Source: Defluviitaleaceae bacterium
GTDB lineage: Bacteria > Bacillota > Clostridia > Lachnospirales > WQUN01
Assembly (NCBI GenBank): GCA_009784025.1
Contig: WQVK01000012.1
Span: forward strand, 1 to 57,406
DNA: 57,406 bases
Direction of reading: 5' to 3'
Position 1 is the stretch's first letter. Every line of letters begins with the position of its first letter. The notes beneath the pieces were generated by a model, which made no database searches, was not told the origin of the DNA, and saw only the letters and a program-made list of their open reading frames with translations. Position numbers and translations under genes: made by a program. Shown in pieces: positions 26,170 through 34,820 of the stretch.

Positions 26170-26185
26170 GAATATCTTCGCAATT

Positions 26186-26216
26186 TTCAGTTGGTCGGAT
26201 TTTCCGACCAACTGAA
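26186..26216. repeat. Palindromic repeat family A, copy 3
   Basis: TTCAGTTGGTCGGA-TTT-TCCGACCAACTGAA, perfect 14-nt arms, 20 nt after the GH10 terminator. Confidence 0.9.
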
Positions 26217-26448
26217 GTTTGAAATCAGGTTCTGAATCTATTTATGGCATCAAACATACATGCCAACATTGTCCACGTTATGGCTATTAGAGTATTACGG
26301 TGTCAACTCTTGCAGCATAATGTAACATTTTACAAGCGACATCATGTCCTGTTACATATTTTTGTCAAATTTACCAATTGTTACCCCCCCGTTTTATGTT
26401 ATCGTTAATACAGTTGGCCGACTACAATAAATTACAGGGAGTGTTTTT
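26217..26448. other. Intergenic region upstream of the metzincin gene
   Basis: No ORF. AT-rich with a run of seven Cs at about 26386. TTGTTA followed after 17 nt by ATCGTT is the only promoter-like pair and it is weak. Nothing else recognised. Confidence 0.3.
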
Positions 26449-28161
26449 ATGAAACTAAAGAGATTTTTGTGTGCATGTCTTGTTGTGCCGTTTGTGTTAG
26501 GAGCGTTCACAATAACATCACCCGTACATGCGACCCCTTCCGACCCTATGCGTTACGCAAGGGTGCGGGGCAACTCTTTCATGGAGGCTATGCCTTCAAT
26601 ACCTAATGGTGAAGTTGTAATAGATGTCGGAGCTATAAGTGTTTCGGAAGCTATTTCAATTGAAGAATTTTTGCAGTCTGAAAGTGCATATAGTATTGAT
26701 GTAGAATTGCTTCAAGAACTAGGATATGCTATTATGCAAAACAGCTTGCGTACAGAGGAAGGCTTCCAATTTTTCTGCCCAACATCATATGTTGAGTTTG
26801 AGGTTACAAAGCAAGAGCTACCGCTAGAAATGTTTCATATGTATAGTACAGCTATTGCAAGAGATGCAGATTATATTAGTTATGAAAACATGATAGTCCC
26901 AGCAGCCGTTGCTGCCGATTTACAAATTTGGGATCTGGCAACCAATGGTAGGCAGCCGCTACCACACAACACTACACATACTTTTTCGTTTATTGTTGGA
27001 AATGTAGGGGCTATTGCTGCACATAATGTACAAGGGCGCATCTACCTTGGGCAGGCATTTTTGGGCACTATGAATCTTTCAACCATTAACCCTAGCAGGG
27101 CGTATATATTTTCATTTAACTTTAGCCTACCAAGGGACTGGAATATGGGCGGGGCGCAGGAAATGGTTGTAAGGGTTAGCACAACCTCACACGAAACCAA
27201 TTTTACAAACAACACCGTACGCCAAACGTTCTTATGGGCGATACTTCAAACCCAAAACACTGTAGATTTAGTTGCAGCACAAATCCACAGCCATCCAAAC
27301 AACGGCCTTAGCAATTACAGATTCACAGCAGCAATACCTCAAATGTTTTATTTTGACATTTTTAATGTAGGCAATACATCCGCAAACAATGTAATGTTTA
27401 GCATTTGGGTAAATAACCAGGCCGTGCGTGTAAATTATTCACTAAACCAACCAATACCTCCAAACACATTCATGAGGGTTGGATGGGATATGAGGGTTTC
27501 AGTCTCTGGAACCTATGCATTCCAGGCGCGTGTAGAAGACAGGGTGCTTCCTGATAGCAACCCTGGTACAAACACTCTCCAGCGCTTTTTGTTCGCTGAA
27601 CCAGATGGTTGTGGGTATTTAAATATTGGTTGGCGCATTGCTAATCCACATGCAATTACAATTAGCACTAACTGCAGCTTTATAGGCATTGATGACCTTT
27701 GGTTAGCGGCTAATGCATGGGGAAGCGCTGCGTATTTTGTTAATTTTTCGGCTGTCAGCACAAACAATGATAATGCTATGATTGCAGTCTATTCCAGCAC
27801 CACCATGGCTGATAACGTATTGGGTGTTTTCTATATGTGTAGTATAAGAGAGGGTATTTTTGGTTCCCAATATGTAAACAGATGTAGCATAACAGGGACT
27901 TTTTCGCGCGGACATATTAGAATAAACCAACAAAGGTGGAATCAAAACAGACAAGCTTCAGCACATGTTTTGAATCGAGCAATTCTAAAACACGAAATAG
28001 GACATATATTTGGGCTGGGGCATCCATGTTATACTCTTGGTAGAAACCTCGGAAATGGTTTTTGCCACGACCCTGCGATAATGCGGAGCAGCATTGAGAC
28101 ATTTAGCCATTTTATAACCCCGCACGATGTAAGGGCCCTAGAAAGACGATTTGGAAGATAG
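26449..28161 (+). CDS. Secreted metzincin-type metalloprotease with CARDB-like domains
   Basis: 570 residues. N-terminal signal peptide (LKRFLCACLVVPFVLGAFTI, cut near HATPS). Two tandem beta-sandwich repeats of CARDB type (~155-265 and ~275-385: DLQIWDLATNGRQPLPHNTT, DLVAAQIHSHPNN). The C-terminal protease domain has HEIGHIFGLGHP (H515, E516, H519, H525), the full HExxHxxGxxH zinc site of metzincins, and a likely Met-turn PAIMRSSI. It should be released and cleave extracellular proteins; target unknown. Base composition is more A/T-rich than the glycosidases. The next gene follows after 27 nt and is probably co-transcribed. Confidence 0.85.
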   Translation: MKLKRFLCACLVVPFVLGAFTITSPVHATPSDPMRYARVRGNSFMEAMPSIPNGEVVIDVGAISVSEAISIEEFLQSESAYSIDVELLQELGYAIMQNSLRTEEGFQFFCPTSYVEFEVTKQELPLEMFHMYSTAIARDADYISYENMIVPAAVAADLQIWDLATNGRQPLPHNTTHTFSFIVGNVGAIAAHNVQGRIYLGQAFLGTMNLSTINPSRAYIFSFNFSLPRDWNMGGAQEMVVRVSTTSHETNFTNNTVRQTFLWAILQTQNTVDLVAAQIHSHPNNGLSNYRFTAAIPQMFYFDIFNVGNTSANNVMFSIWVNNQAVRVNYSLNQPIPPNTFMRVGWDMRVSVSGTYAFQARVEDRVLPDSNPGTNTLQRFLFAEPDGCGYLNIGWRIANPHAITISTNCSFIGIDDLWLAANAWGSAAYFVNFSAVSTNNDNAMIAVYSSTTMADNVLGVFYMCSIREGIFGSQYVNRCSITGTFSRGHIRINQQRWNQNRQASAHVLNRAILKHEIGHIFGLGHPCYTLGRNLGNGFCHDPAIMRSSIETFSHFITPHDVRALERRFGR

Positions 28162-28188
28162 TTGATATTAAGAAGGAGGCATATTCAT

Positions 28189-28857
28189 ATGAAACTAATA
28201 AAAATCATTTTAACGAGTGTTGTATTTGTGTCAGTTGCCATTTTAGGTTTTTTAATCTATAGCTATGTAAACATACATGAATACGAGCCAACCGTTGCCT
28301 ACACACGGCCATTTGATAGAGTGGAACATCTCCATACATTAAGACTGCCCATGCCTGCAACACTGGACGAACTTAAAAATTCATCCGCCAATGTTGTGCG
28401 AGGGCGAATAGGAAACGACGCAAGAAATGTTTACCAATTTAACTACAATTTTGACCCGCCGATTCGCATAGGACTGGCAAACACGCATGTTTCACTAGAG
28501 ATACTTGAGGTTTTTAAAGGAAACCTTGTAGTTGGAGAAACGATAACCTTAGTTGAGCCATACAGCATTAGCTACGGCACCTTACGAACTTGGGGTAACT
28601 ACATGCCCTCTACTCCATATGAAGAATATATTTTCTTCTTGTGTGAGCCCTTTGCCCTCCAAGATTATCCATGTCATTATGGCTCGTTCATTTTGCCATT
28701 TTGCTACATGAGCCGCTTCCCTATTCAAAGCGAAGCCACTGCAATGCGGTCATTCGACATGGTTGATCTGACTATCGAACATTCACCTACAACTAGTGGC
28801 AATCCTATTGCATACATGTATATGTGGCAAGATGTACTTGTAGAATTTGTAGAGTAG
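28189..28857 (+). CDS. Membrane-anchored extracellular protein, unknown function
   Basis: 222 residues from ATG 28189 (AAGGAGG upstream). One N-terminal transmembrane helix (KIILTSVVFVSVAILGFLIY), the rest extracellular. The segment SSANVVRGRIGNDARNVY, then VSLEILEVFKGNLVVGETIT, resembles a widespread beta-barrel-like pattern in Firmicute exported proteins, but I cannot name the family. Two extracellular cysteines (CEPF, CHYG) could pair. Directly behind the metzincin gene; it may assist or protect against it (inference). Confidence 0.7.
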   Translation: MKLIKIILTSVVFVSVAILGFLIYSYVNIHEYEPTVAYTRPFDRVEHLHTLRLPMPATLDELKNSSANVVRGRIGNDARNVYQFNYNFDPPIRIGLANTHVSLEILEVFKGNLVVGETITLVEPYSISYGTLRTWGNYMPSTPYEEYIFFLCEPFALQDYPCHYGSFILPFCYMSRFPIQSEATAMRSFDMVDLTIEHSPTTSGNPIAYMYMWQDVLVEFVE

Positions 28858-28898
28858 CCTAAGACAACCACCTAGGCATCATTTTTTTGCAAGTCTAT

Positions 28899-28936
28899 AA
28901 AAAGCATCGCCCTCACCGAATGGCGATGCTTTTTTA
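28899..28936 (+). terminator. Terminator after the metzincin operon
   Basis: AAAAAGCATCGCC/GGCGATGCTTTTT stem with a 10-nt loop and T-run. Confidence 0.9.
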
Positions 28937-29060
28937 TTACCTACCATCTCGACCAAAATTCTTCAATTTGTTATATTCTGCAATAATCGAAATCCCCTTT
29001 ACATCCCTCAACAAATATGCTACCCTACAATCAAATACCGCATGAAAGGTGGTGATATGC

Positions 29061-29276
29061 ATGAAACAATCTAGCTTACTAATGCCAGCAGAGGCCTTCC
29101 CTGGTAGCTGCGTGGTGCTTAGTTTTTCATTCAAAACAGTTTGCACAAGGGGCAATTGCGCCCATTTGGCGGTTTTAAACCACCGTCTGGCAAATACTTT
29201 TGCCCTACCAAGGGGGAAGTATGCCCATTTACAAGATTGTTTTGAATGCATGTTGCCACATAATCCAGCGGCCTAA
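29061..29276 (+). CDS. Small ORF in the ABC-F leader (71 aa)
   Basis: Starts at ATG 29061 with an excellent SD (AAGGTGGTGAT, 5 nt spacing). The peptide (KQSSLLMPAEAFPGSCVVLS...) matches no family I know and contains several Cys. It ends 22 nt before a strong terminator hairpin that precedes the ABC-F gene, so it may be a regulatory upstream ORF rather than a functional protein. Upstream, 28937-29060 holds no gene. A competing minus-strand frame lacks an SD. Confidence 0.45.
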   Translation: MKQSSLLMPAEAFPGSCVVLSFSFKTVCTRGNCAHLAVLNHRLANTFALPRGKYAHLQDCFECMLPHNPAA

Positions 29277-29298
29277 AACCGTCCACTGATTATGTTTA

Positions 29299-29341
29299 AT
29301 ACCCCGTGCAGGCAAACAGTCTGCACGGGGTATTTTAATTT
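29299..29341 (+). terminator. Strong terminator in the ABC-F leader (candidate attenuator)
   Basis: Thirteen-bp stem ATACCCCGTGCAG/CTGCACGGGGTAT with a 9-nt loop, then TTTTAATTT. A second hairpin (CATAATC...GATTATG, 29258-29294) sits just before it. It lies 130 nt ahead of the ABC-F ATG. It could equally well be a plain terminator of the small ORF. Confidence 0.8.
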
Positions 29342-29381
29342 CTACAACAATCTGTATGCACAGCATACACCCGCAGGCGAA

Positions 29382-29445
29382 AGCCGGAGGAAGCGGAGCT
29401 AGGTTTAGCCTAGCACAGCGGCGGAGTTTGAGGCAGCGCCTCATT
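29382..29445 (+). promoter_or_regulatory. Two-hairpin leader element, copy 2
   Basis: GGAAGCGG, hairpin CTAGG-TTTAG-CCTAG, AGCGGCGGAG, hairpin TGAGGC-AGC-GCCTCA, directly before the ABC-F SD. Homologous in layout to 16766-16824. Confidence 0.55.
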
Positions 29446-29462
29446 AAAATAGGAGAATTTAT

Positions 29463-31310
29463 ATGATAGACATTTCAGTGTACGAACTAAATAAATATTA
29501 CGGCTCAAACCACGTTCTTCGTGGCGTAAGCTTTGAAATCTACAAGGGCGAAAAAGTTGGCCTGCTGGGCAAAAACGGTAGCGGCAAAACAACTCTGTTT
29601 AAGGTACTCGCGCAGGACGAAGCGTTCGAAAGCGGCCATGTTTCCAAAGCCAGCGGCAAGAAAGTAGAGTTCCTGGCGCAGATTCCTGTTTTTGGGGAAG
29701 AAGACATGGTAGAGGATATCTTGCGTTCGTCTTTCCAAGAAGTTTTTGCTACCCAAACAGCCATGCAAAAAATCGAAGGGGACCCAGACCCAGCCACCCT
29801 AGCGCGCTATGGCAAGCTAATGGAAGAATACGAACGCTTGGGCGGTTACGATGTAGAGCTAAAAATCGAGAAAATATGCAATGGCATGAACATTGGTGAA
29901 GCCATGCGCCAAAGCCTGTTTCGGCTACTTAGCGGCGGCGAAAAAACCCGAATAAACCTAGCCCGCATCCTTCTGCGGGATTGCGATATACTGCTACTGG
30001 ACGAGCCCACCAACCACCTAGACCTAGTCTCAATGGCTTGGTTGGAGGGTTTTATCCGAGATTTCCCAGGCACGGTGGTTACTATCTCACATGACCGGGT
30101 TTTTCTAGACAATACAATAAGCCGCGTTATAGAGCTAGAGGGCGGCCAGGCCAATTTCTACAGCGGCAATTATTCCTTTTATGTAGAGGAAAAACACCAG
30201 CGCTTCCTAACCCAGGCAGAGCAGTACAAGCAGCAGCAGCGCAAAATAGAGCAACTAGAAACCGCAATAAAACGCCAGCGGGTATGGGCAGCCATAAACC
30301 CATCAAACACCGGCCTGGCCAAGCGCGCCCTAGCCATGGAAAAACGCATAGAGCAAATGGAAAAGGTAGACAAGCCCGCCACCGCCCGCAAAATGACCGA
30401 GGATTTTAACAGTGGCGGCTACGCAGCCAAAGAAATCCTCTCACTAGACCGGGTACGCAAAGCCTACGGCAGCAACATTTTGCTGCGCGACGCCAGCCTA
30501 AGCATAAACCGCAACGACCGCATTGCCCTAATAGGCGCAAACGGCTGCGGCAAAACCACCCTACTGCGGCTAATCATGGCGCAGGAAGCCGCAGATAGCG
30601 GCGTGGTAAAGGTAAGCAGCAATATCAAAATCGCCTATATGTCGCAAATAATCACATTCCCAGACGATAACGCCACAATCCTGGCCACCCTACGCAGCGC
30701 CGTAGAGCTGCCAGAAGAAAAAATCCGCAGCATATTAGCGCGCTTCAATTTCCGCGCAGAGGATGTTGTTAAAAAAGTAGGCAATCTATCCGGCGGCGAA
30801 AAAAGCCGCCTGCAACTATGCCTACTAATGCAAAACCAAGCCAACTTCCTAATACTGGATGAACCCACAAACCACCTGGATATAGAATCCCGGGAATGGA
30901 TTGAAGAAGCCGTGGCAGATTGGAGCGGCACGATGTTATTTATCTCCCACGACAGGTTCTTCCTAAGCCGCTTTGCCTCGAAAATATGGAGCATGGGCAA
31001 TGGCGAAATAAAAGTATTTGACGGCAGCTTTGAAGATTATCTGCTATCAAGCACCCCAGAAAAACCACAACCCAACCCGCTGCCAACCAAAAAGAAAAAA
31101 ACATCCGCCAAAACAAAAGAAAAAATCACCACCAGCATCCCATATGAAACAAAAATATACGAAGCCGAAGCCCAGCTAGCCGCCCTAGAAGCAGAGCTAG
31201 AGCAATCCCAAGATGATTACGAAAAGGCAGGCCAAATATACCAGCAAAAACAACTGCTAGAGGTAAGCATAAGCGCCATGTACGAGGCATGGGCTGGCGA
31301 AGGTAGTTAA
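29463..31310 (+). CDS. ABC-F family ribosome-associated ATPase
   Basis: 615 residues, two ABC domains and no transmembrane segment. Walker A GLLGKNGSGKTTLFKVLA and ALIGANGCGKTTLLRLIM; signatures LLSGGEKTRINLAR and NLSGGEKSRLQLCL; Walker B ILLLDEPTNHLDLVSMAWLE and FLILDEPTNHLDIESREWIE. The interdomain linker (P-site tRNA interaction motif) is ~75 residues, rich in Gln/Lys. The C-terminus is a Lys-rich tail plus coiled coil. ABC-F proteins bind the ribosomal E site; some protect against PtC-targeting antibiotics and are controlled by attenuation. The leader here fits that, but resistance cannot be inferred from sequence. Confidence 0.9.
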   Translation: MIDISVYELNKYYGSNHVLRGVSFEIYKGEKVGLLGKNGSGKTTLFKVLAQDEAFESGHVSKASGKKVEFLAQIPVFGEEDMVEDILRSSFQEVFATQTAMQKIEGDPDPATLARYGKLMEEYERLGGYDVELKIEKICNGMNIGEAMRQSLFRLLSGGEKTRINLARILLRDCDILLLDEPTNHLDLVSMAWLEGFIRDFPGTVVTISHDRVFLDNTISRVIELEGGQANFYSGNYSFYVEEKHQRFLTQAEQYKQQQRKIEQLETAIKRQRVWAAINPSNTGLAKRALAMEKRIEQMEKVDKPATARKMTEDFNSGGYAAKEILSLDRVRKAYGSNILLRDASLSINRNDRIALIGANGCGKTTLLRLIMAQEAADSGVVKVSSNIKIAYMSQIITFPDDNATILATLRSAVELPEEKIRSILARFNFRAEDVVKKVGNLSGGEKSRLQLCLLMQNQANFLILDEPTNHLDIESREWIEEAVADWSGTMLFISHDRFFLSRFASKIWSMGNGEIKVFDGSFEDYLLSSTPEKPQPNPLPTKKKKTSAKTKEKITTSIPYETKIYEAEAQLAALEAELEQSQDDYEKAGQIYQQKQLLEVSISAMYEAWAGEGS

Positions 31311-31473
31311 ATATATCGAAAAATCTAATAAAAATCTTATTGACGCAGACAAAAAAGGACGGTTTATAAGTAATGATGGGGAAATACCATTTAGAAACCA
31401 TATGAAAATTGATAACACTATTCTTTCGCCCGATACTGTAGCTAAAATGATAAAAGATAAATTTTTGCTGTAA
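31306..31473 (+). pseudogene. 3' fragment of a small P-loop kinase-like gene
   Basis: An open frame reads VKYIEKSNKNLIDADKKGRF, then ISNDGEIPFRNHMKIDNT and SPDTVAKMIKDKFLL, looking like the C-terminal end of a small nucleotide-kinase-type protein. It has no start of its own: it overlaps the ABC-F stop, and its TAA is supplied by the left end of a MITE copy. AT-rich, unlike the ABC-F gene. Confidence 0.4.
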
Positions 31474-31586
31474 AGTGAAATAATTCGAAATCGGTCTCAC
31501 CTGTCGCGGCAAAAACGCCTGGAACGCCTTATCTCGGCGTTCCAGGTGCCGCTCGGGTGAGATCGTTTCTCATTTATTTCACTATA
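31471..31586 (-). mobile_element. MITE-like element, copy 2
   Basis: 116 nt, inverted relative to copies 1 and 3. Ends TAAAGTGAAATAATTCG / TTATTTCACTATA. Inner stem CCTGGAACGCC/GGCGTTCCAGG compared with CCTGAAACGCC/GGCGTTTCAGG in copy 3, a compensatory A-T to G-C change. Flanking TA on both sides would fit a TA target-site duplication. Confidence 0.8.
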
Positions 31587-31597
31587 ACAATGCTCAC

Positions 31598-31642
31598 AAA
31601 CAAATTCAGTTGGTCGGAAAATCCGACCAACTGAATTTGTTT
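31598..31642. repeat. Palindromic repeat family A, copy 4
   Basis: Perfect 21-nt arms (AAACAAATTCAGTTGGTCGG-A and its complement) around AAA. The longest member of the family, 12 nt after the MITE. Confidence 0.9.
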
Positions 31643-31692
31643 CAATTCGCTAAAAAAAATGCTATCATACATATAAAAAAAGGAGCCAAAAA

Positions 31693-32199
31693 ATGACCCC
31701 AGACAAATACATCAAGCAGGCAATAAGCCTAGGCGCGGCAAATGCCGTAAAATTTAACATAGCAGACATCGCCTTCGACCCACGGGTAGTGTTAAAATGC
31801 ATCTTTGGCTGCAAAGATTATGGCAAAAACCACACCTGCCCATACCAAAAATCACCACTAACAATGGACGAATACAAACAAACCCTGCTGCATTACAACT
31901 GGGGCATAATCCTCCATTGCAAAGACAAGGCCACCAGCCAGCGCGCCTCCTTCGAGGTAGAACGCCAAGCATTCCTAGACGGCCACTACTTTGCCTTCTC
32001 GCTAAGCGATTGCGGCCTATGCAAGGAATGTTCCAAAATCCACAACCGCGACTGCAACATACCAGAACGCGCACGCCCAGCCTTCCACTCTGTAGGCATA
32101 GACCTATTTAAAACCGTACACAAATTTGACCTACCCCTAGCTGTAGCAAAAACACTAGACGACGACATTAACTGGTATTCTGCGGTGTTTATTGAATAA
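31693..32199 (+). CDS. DUF2284 cysteine-rich metal-binding protein
   Basis: 168 residues, AAAGGAG ahead of ATG 31693. Cysteine pattern LKCIFGCKDYGKNHTCPY near residue 40 and DCGLCKECSKIHNRDCNIPE near 105, the signature of DUF2284 predicted metal-binding proteins, usually small cytosolic proteins in anaerobes. The arrangement suggests an Fe-S cluster or zinc. No partner gene nearby; a stand-alone unit between two hairpins. Confidence 0.85.
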   Translation: MTPDKYIKQAISLGAANAVKFNIADIAFDPRVVLKCIFGCKDYGKNHTCPYQKSPLTMDEYKQTLLHYNWGIILHCKDKATSQRASFEVERQAFLDGHYFAFSLSDCGLCKECSKIHNRDCNIPERARPAFHSVGIDLFKTVHKFDLPLAVAKTLDDDINWYSAVFIE

Positions 32200-32216
32200 G
32201 TATAGCGATACACAAA

Positions 32217-32259
32217 AAGAATCCCGCCCTGACACCAATAGGTACAGGGCGGGGTTCTT
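32217..32259. terminator. Terminator between convergent genes
   Basis: Fifteen-bp stem AAGAATCCCGCCCTG/CAGGGCGGGGTTCTT (one G-T pair) with a 13-nt loop, between the DUF2284 gene and the convergent membrane protein gene. Confidence 0.75.
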
Positions 32260-32270
32260 GCGGTTTATTA

Positions 32271-32684
32271 TTACATATTGCTATTGATGGCGCTATCTAC
32301 ACCTGGCACGCCCACATCGCGCATTTTCAGCGCGCGGAAGCCCAGTAGCAACAGCACAGCGGCCTGTACAACTGACAACACGCGTGCTAAGAATCCGATA
32401 ATTCTTAAAATAATGTTTAGGTTTAACGTACCGTTAAATATCCCGTTAGTAAAATCGGTAATTGCATTCACAGAGTTGGATGCCAGGCCCAGAAGCGCCG
32501 AAAGTATCGCAAACAAAATTACAACTGCAATGGCCTTTACGGCCACACGCTGCAGCCATTGGTTCTCTTCAAACAGAAGAACATACCCGGCGGCCAGCAC
32601 AAGAGGAATTATGCTAATTATCCCTAAAAAGTACAGCCCAGCCCCAAAAAGTTTGATTGTAATGCCAAGTCTCGTTTTTTCCAT
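32271..32684 (-). CDS. Small membrane protein, three to four helices
   Basis: 137 residues with hydrophobic segments at ~8-38, ~46-70 and ~90-117. No family recognised. GGAG is present before ATG 32684, and the gene starts 10 nt after the zinc-ribbon gene's stop, so the two are an operon. The zinc-ribbon protein may be its soluble partner (inference). Confidence 0.7.
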   Translation of the reverse strand: MEKTRLGITIKLFGAGLYFLGIISIIPLVLAAGYVLLFEENQWLQRVAVKAIAVVILFAILSALLGLASNSVNAITDFTNGIFNGTLNLNIILRIIGFLARVLSVVQAAVLLLLGFRALKMRDVGVPGVDSAINSNM

Positions 32685-32694
32685 GATAATTCTC

Positions 32695-33255
32695 CTATTC
32701 TATTTTAGTCCCGCAATTTGTGCAGAACTGTACGCCCTCTGCTGCCGGTGTGGCGCAGTTTGAGCAGGCTCTAACGGCTATTGGCTCTGGCGCGGCCTCT
32801 ACCTTCATGCCGCAGTTTGTGCAAAATGCTGCCCCTGCACCCAGTGATGTGCCGCAGCCTTGGCAGGCTACGCCACCGGCTGGCCTCGCAGGGAGGTCTA
32901 TATCTAGGGCGGCACCGCAGTTACTACAGTTTGGCTTGTCGTAATTTACTACTTCCGTGCCGCATTTTTCGCATTTTACTATGCCTTTTAGTTTGTTAAT
33001 CTGCTTGCTGTAATCTGCGATTTTTTCGTGGGAGGCTTTGATTTCTTCTACTAGATTGGCGAAGGAATCTGCCTGCACATTGGGGAAGCTTTCTAGGCAT
33101 ATTTCGCCTATTTTTGTGGTATTCTGGTTAATTTTTTTCTTTTCGGCGTCTATTTGGCCGTTTAGCTTCGATGTTTCCATCATGATTCGGGTTTTTTCTG
33201 CGGCCACATGGGCTGCTTCCCTGGCCTTACTTTTAAGGTCATCAAAAAATGCCAT
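32695..33255 (-). CDS. Coiled-coil protein with three zinc ribbons
   Basis: 186 residues from ATG 33255 (CAGGAGGG upstream). N-terminal ~95 residues are a helical coiled coil (FFDDLKSKAREAAHVAAEKT start). Then three Cys4 zinc ribbons: CEKCGTEV...NCSNCGAA, CQGCGTSL...FCTNCGMK and CSNCATPA...FCTNCGTK. Similar double-zinc-ribbon proteins in Firmicutes often pair with membrane proteins, as here. Function unknown. Confidence 0.8.
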   Translation of the reverse strand: MAFFDDLKSKAREAAHVAAEKTRIMMETSKLNGQIDAEKKKINQNTTKIGEICLESFPNVQADSFANLVEEIKASHEKIADYSKQINKLKGIVKCEKCGTEVVNYDKPNCSNCGAALDIDLPARPAGGVACQGCGTSLGAGAAFCTNCGMKVEAAPEPIAVRACSNCATPAAEGVQFCTNCGTKIE

Positions 33256-33312
33256 GGTATCCCTCCTGAATATTTCTTTTTCGTTACATTCTAGCAATTG
33301 TTCCACAATATG

Positions 33313-34617
33313 TCAATCTTCTTCGGCTTCTTCAATTATTTCAACCAGGCATTCTTCTGCCCGGCGTTCTTCGGCCTTTGTTACGGTCACACGTAGGTTT
33401 TCGAACTGGAAGCTGTCGCCTTCTTCTGGGATGCGACGCAATTGGTCCATTATCCAGCCGCCAACGGTATTGGATTCAGATTCGGCCTTCATACCAAAAT
33501 AGCCAAACATGTCGTCTATATAGGATGTACATAGGATTCTGTGCTTGCCTTCGCCTAGGTCTACAAATTCTTCTACTATTTCGTCGTTTTCGTCCCAGAT
33601 ATCGCCTACTAGACGCTCTAGGATATCGTCCATTGTTACCATGCCTTCTGTACCGCCATATTCATCTGTTACTATGGCCATGTGGCATTTTTCGGCCTTT
33701 AGTAGCTTCAGTAGCTCGGTTATTTTGGCGCTGGTTACGGTGTATAGTGGCGGGGTCATGATTTTTTCAAGGGTGATTGGCTTTTTACTTTGGCTGGTGG
33801 CCATGCAGCGCAGGAAATCCCGCAGATGCACCACGCCTTTAATATTGTCCAGAGTGTCTTCATGCACTGGCATACGGGAATAGCCGCTTTCTAGGAAAAG
33901 CTGGGCAATATCGTCTATGGGCATACCCAAGGGGATGCTGACTATATCTACCCTGGGGGTGATTACATCCCATGCGGTGATTTCGTTAAATTCTATGGCG
34001 TTGGTGATTAGTAGTGAGTCTTCTTCGTTTATAGAGCCTTCTTTTTCGGCCTCTTCTACCATGAATATGATTTCTTGCTCCAGCATTGTTTGGCTGTCTG
34101 CTTCTTCTGCTTCTTCATCTTTGGGGAACATGGCAGACATTTTGTTTTTTAGCTTCATTACGGCCCAGTTTATTGGAGTTAACATAGTCATTAGCATTTT
34201 CACAAAAGGGGCGCAAAAAAGCGCTACATTTTCCGGGTTTTGCTTGGCCATGCTTTTGGGGAAAATATCTGTGAACACGATAACCACCGCGGATATCACA
34301 ATGGTAGATATCAGATAACCCCAAGTTTCGCCAATAAGCCGGATAAATAGCGCAACCGACATGGTGGCCGCCGCGATGGCCACAAGATTATTGCATATAA
34401 GCAGCGTAGAGATTACATCGTCGAAGCGGTTTTCGTTTAGTTCTGACACTAGGGCTGCCCGCTTACCTTTTTTACCCCCGGCTTCTGCCATGTTTTTTAT
34501 CCTGGCACGGTTTAATGATGCAAATGCCATTTCAGACGCACTAAAAAACGTTCCTAACACAAGAAAGAACGCTAGAACGAGTAGAGCTATAATATTGGGT
34601 AATAAGTCTGATTCCAT
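33313..34617 (-). CDS. HlyC/CorC-family protein (DUF21-CBS-CorC domain)
   Basis: 434 residues. DUF21/CNNM membrane domain (~1-190; FFSASEMAFASLNRARIKNM), two CBS domains (~215-335; VITPRVDIVSIPL, YSRMPVHEDTLDNIKGVVHL, TDEYGGTEGMVTMDDILERL) and a C-terminal transporter-associated domain (~350-425). Family members are linked to Mg2+/Co2+ resistance or Na+-driven Mg2+ export. SD AGGAG lies 11 nt from ATG 34617. An mgtE gene stands 8 kb away on the other strand. Confidence 0.9.
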   Translation of the reverse strand: MESDLLPNIIALLVLAFFLVLGTFFSASEMAFASLNRARIKNMAEAGGKKGKRAALVSELNENRFDDVISTLLICNNLVAIAAATMSVALFIRLIGETWGYLISTIVISAVVIVFTDIFPKSMAKQNPENVALFCAPFVKMLMTMLTPINWAVMKLKNKMSAMFPKDEEAEEADSQTMLEQEIIFMVEEAEKEGSINEEDSLLITNAIEFNEITAWDVITPRVDIVSIPLGMPIDDIAQLFLESGYSRMPVHEDTLDNIKGVVHLRDFLRCMATSQSKKPITLEKIMTPPLYTVTSAKITELLKLLKAEKCHMAIVTDEYGGTEGMVTMDDILERLVGDIWDENDEIVEEFVDLGEGKHRILCTSYIDDMFGYFGMKAESESNTVGGWIMDQLRRIPEEGDSFQFENLRVTVTKAEERRAEECLVEIIEEAEED

Positions 34618-34779
34618 TTTGGAATATGCTCCTAACGAGATTTATATATGTTATGTAGTTATACACTGGGCCAGTATAGCGGATTTTTGATGTGATTTCA
34701 AGTGTTAAATGAAAATATTGGATTTTTCTTCCGCTTGGCTATGGCTTGGCTAGTGCAGGATTGCCGCTGGGCTAACTGG

Positions 34780-34816
34780 AAAAAAAGCCGCCGTAGTAAA
34801 TTACTACAGCGGCTTT
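34780..34816 (-). terminator. Terminator after the PLMP-like module protein gene
   Basis: Sixteen-bp stem AAAGCCGCTGTAGTAA/TTACTACGGCGGCTTT on the minus strand followed by a T-run. Confidence 0.85.
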
Positions 34817-34820
34817 GCAT

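Noticed and set aside
25608..26211. Minus-strand frames with GVGVG and WGW repeats
   Set aside because: Shadow of the Pro/Thr linker of the GH10 gene.
28937..29251. 104-codon minus-strand frame opposite the ABC-F leader
   Set aside because: No SD before its ATG; the plus-strand 71-codon ORF has an excellent SD and better context.
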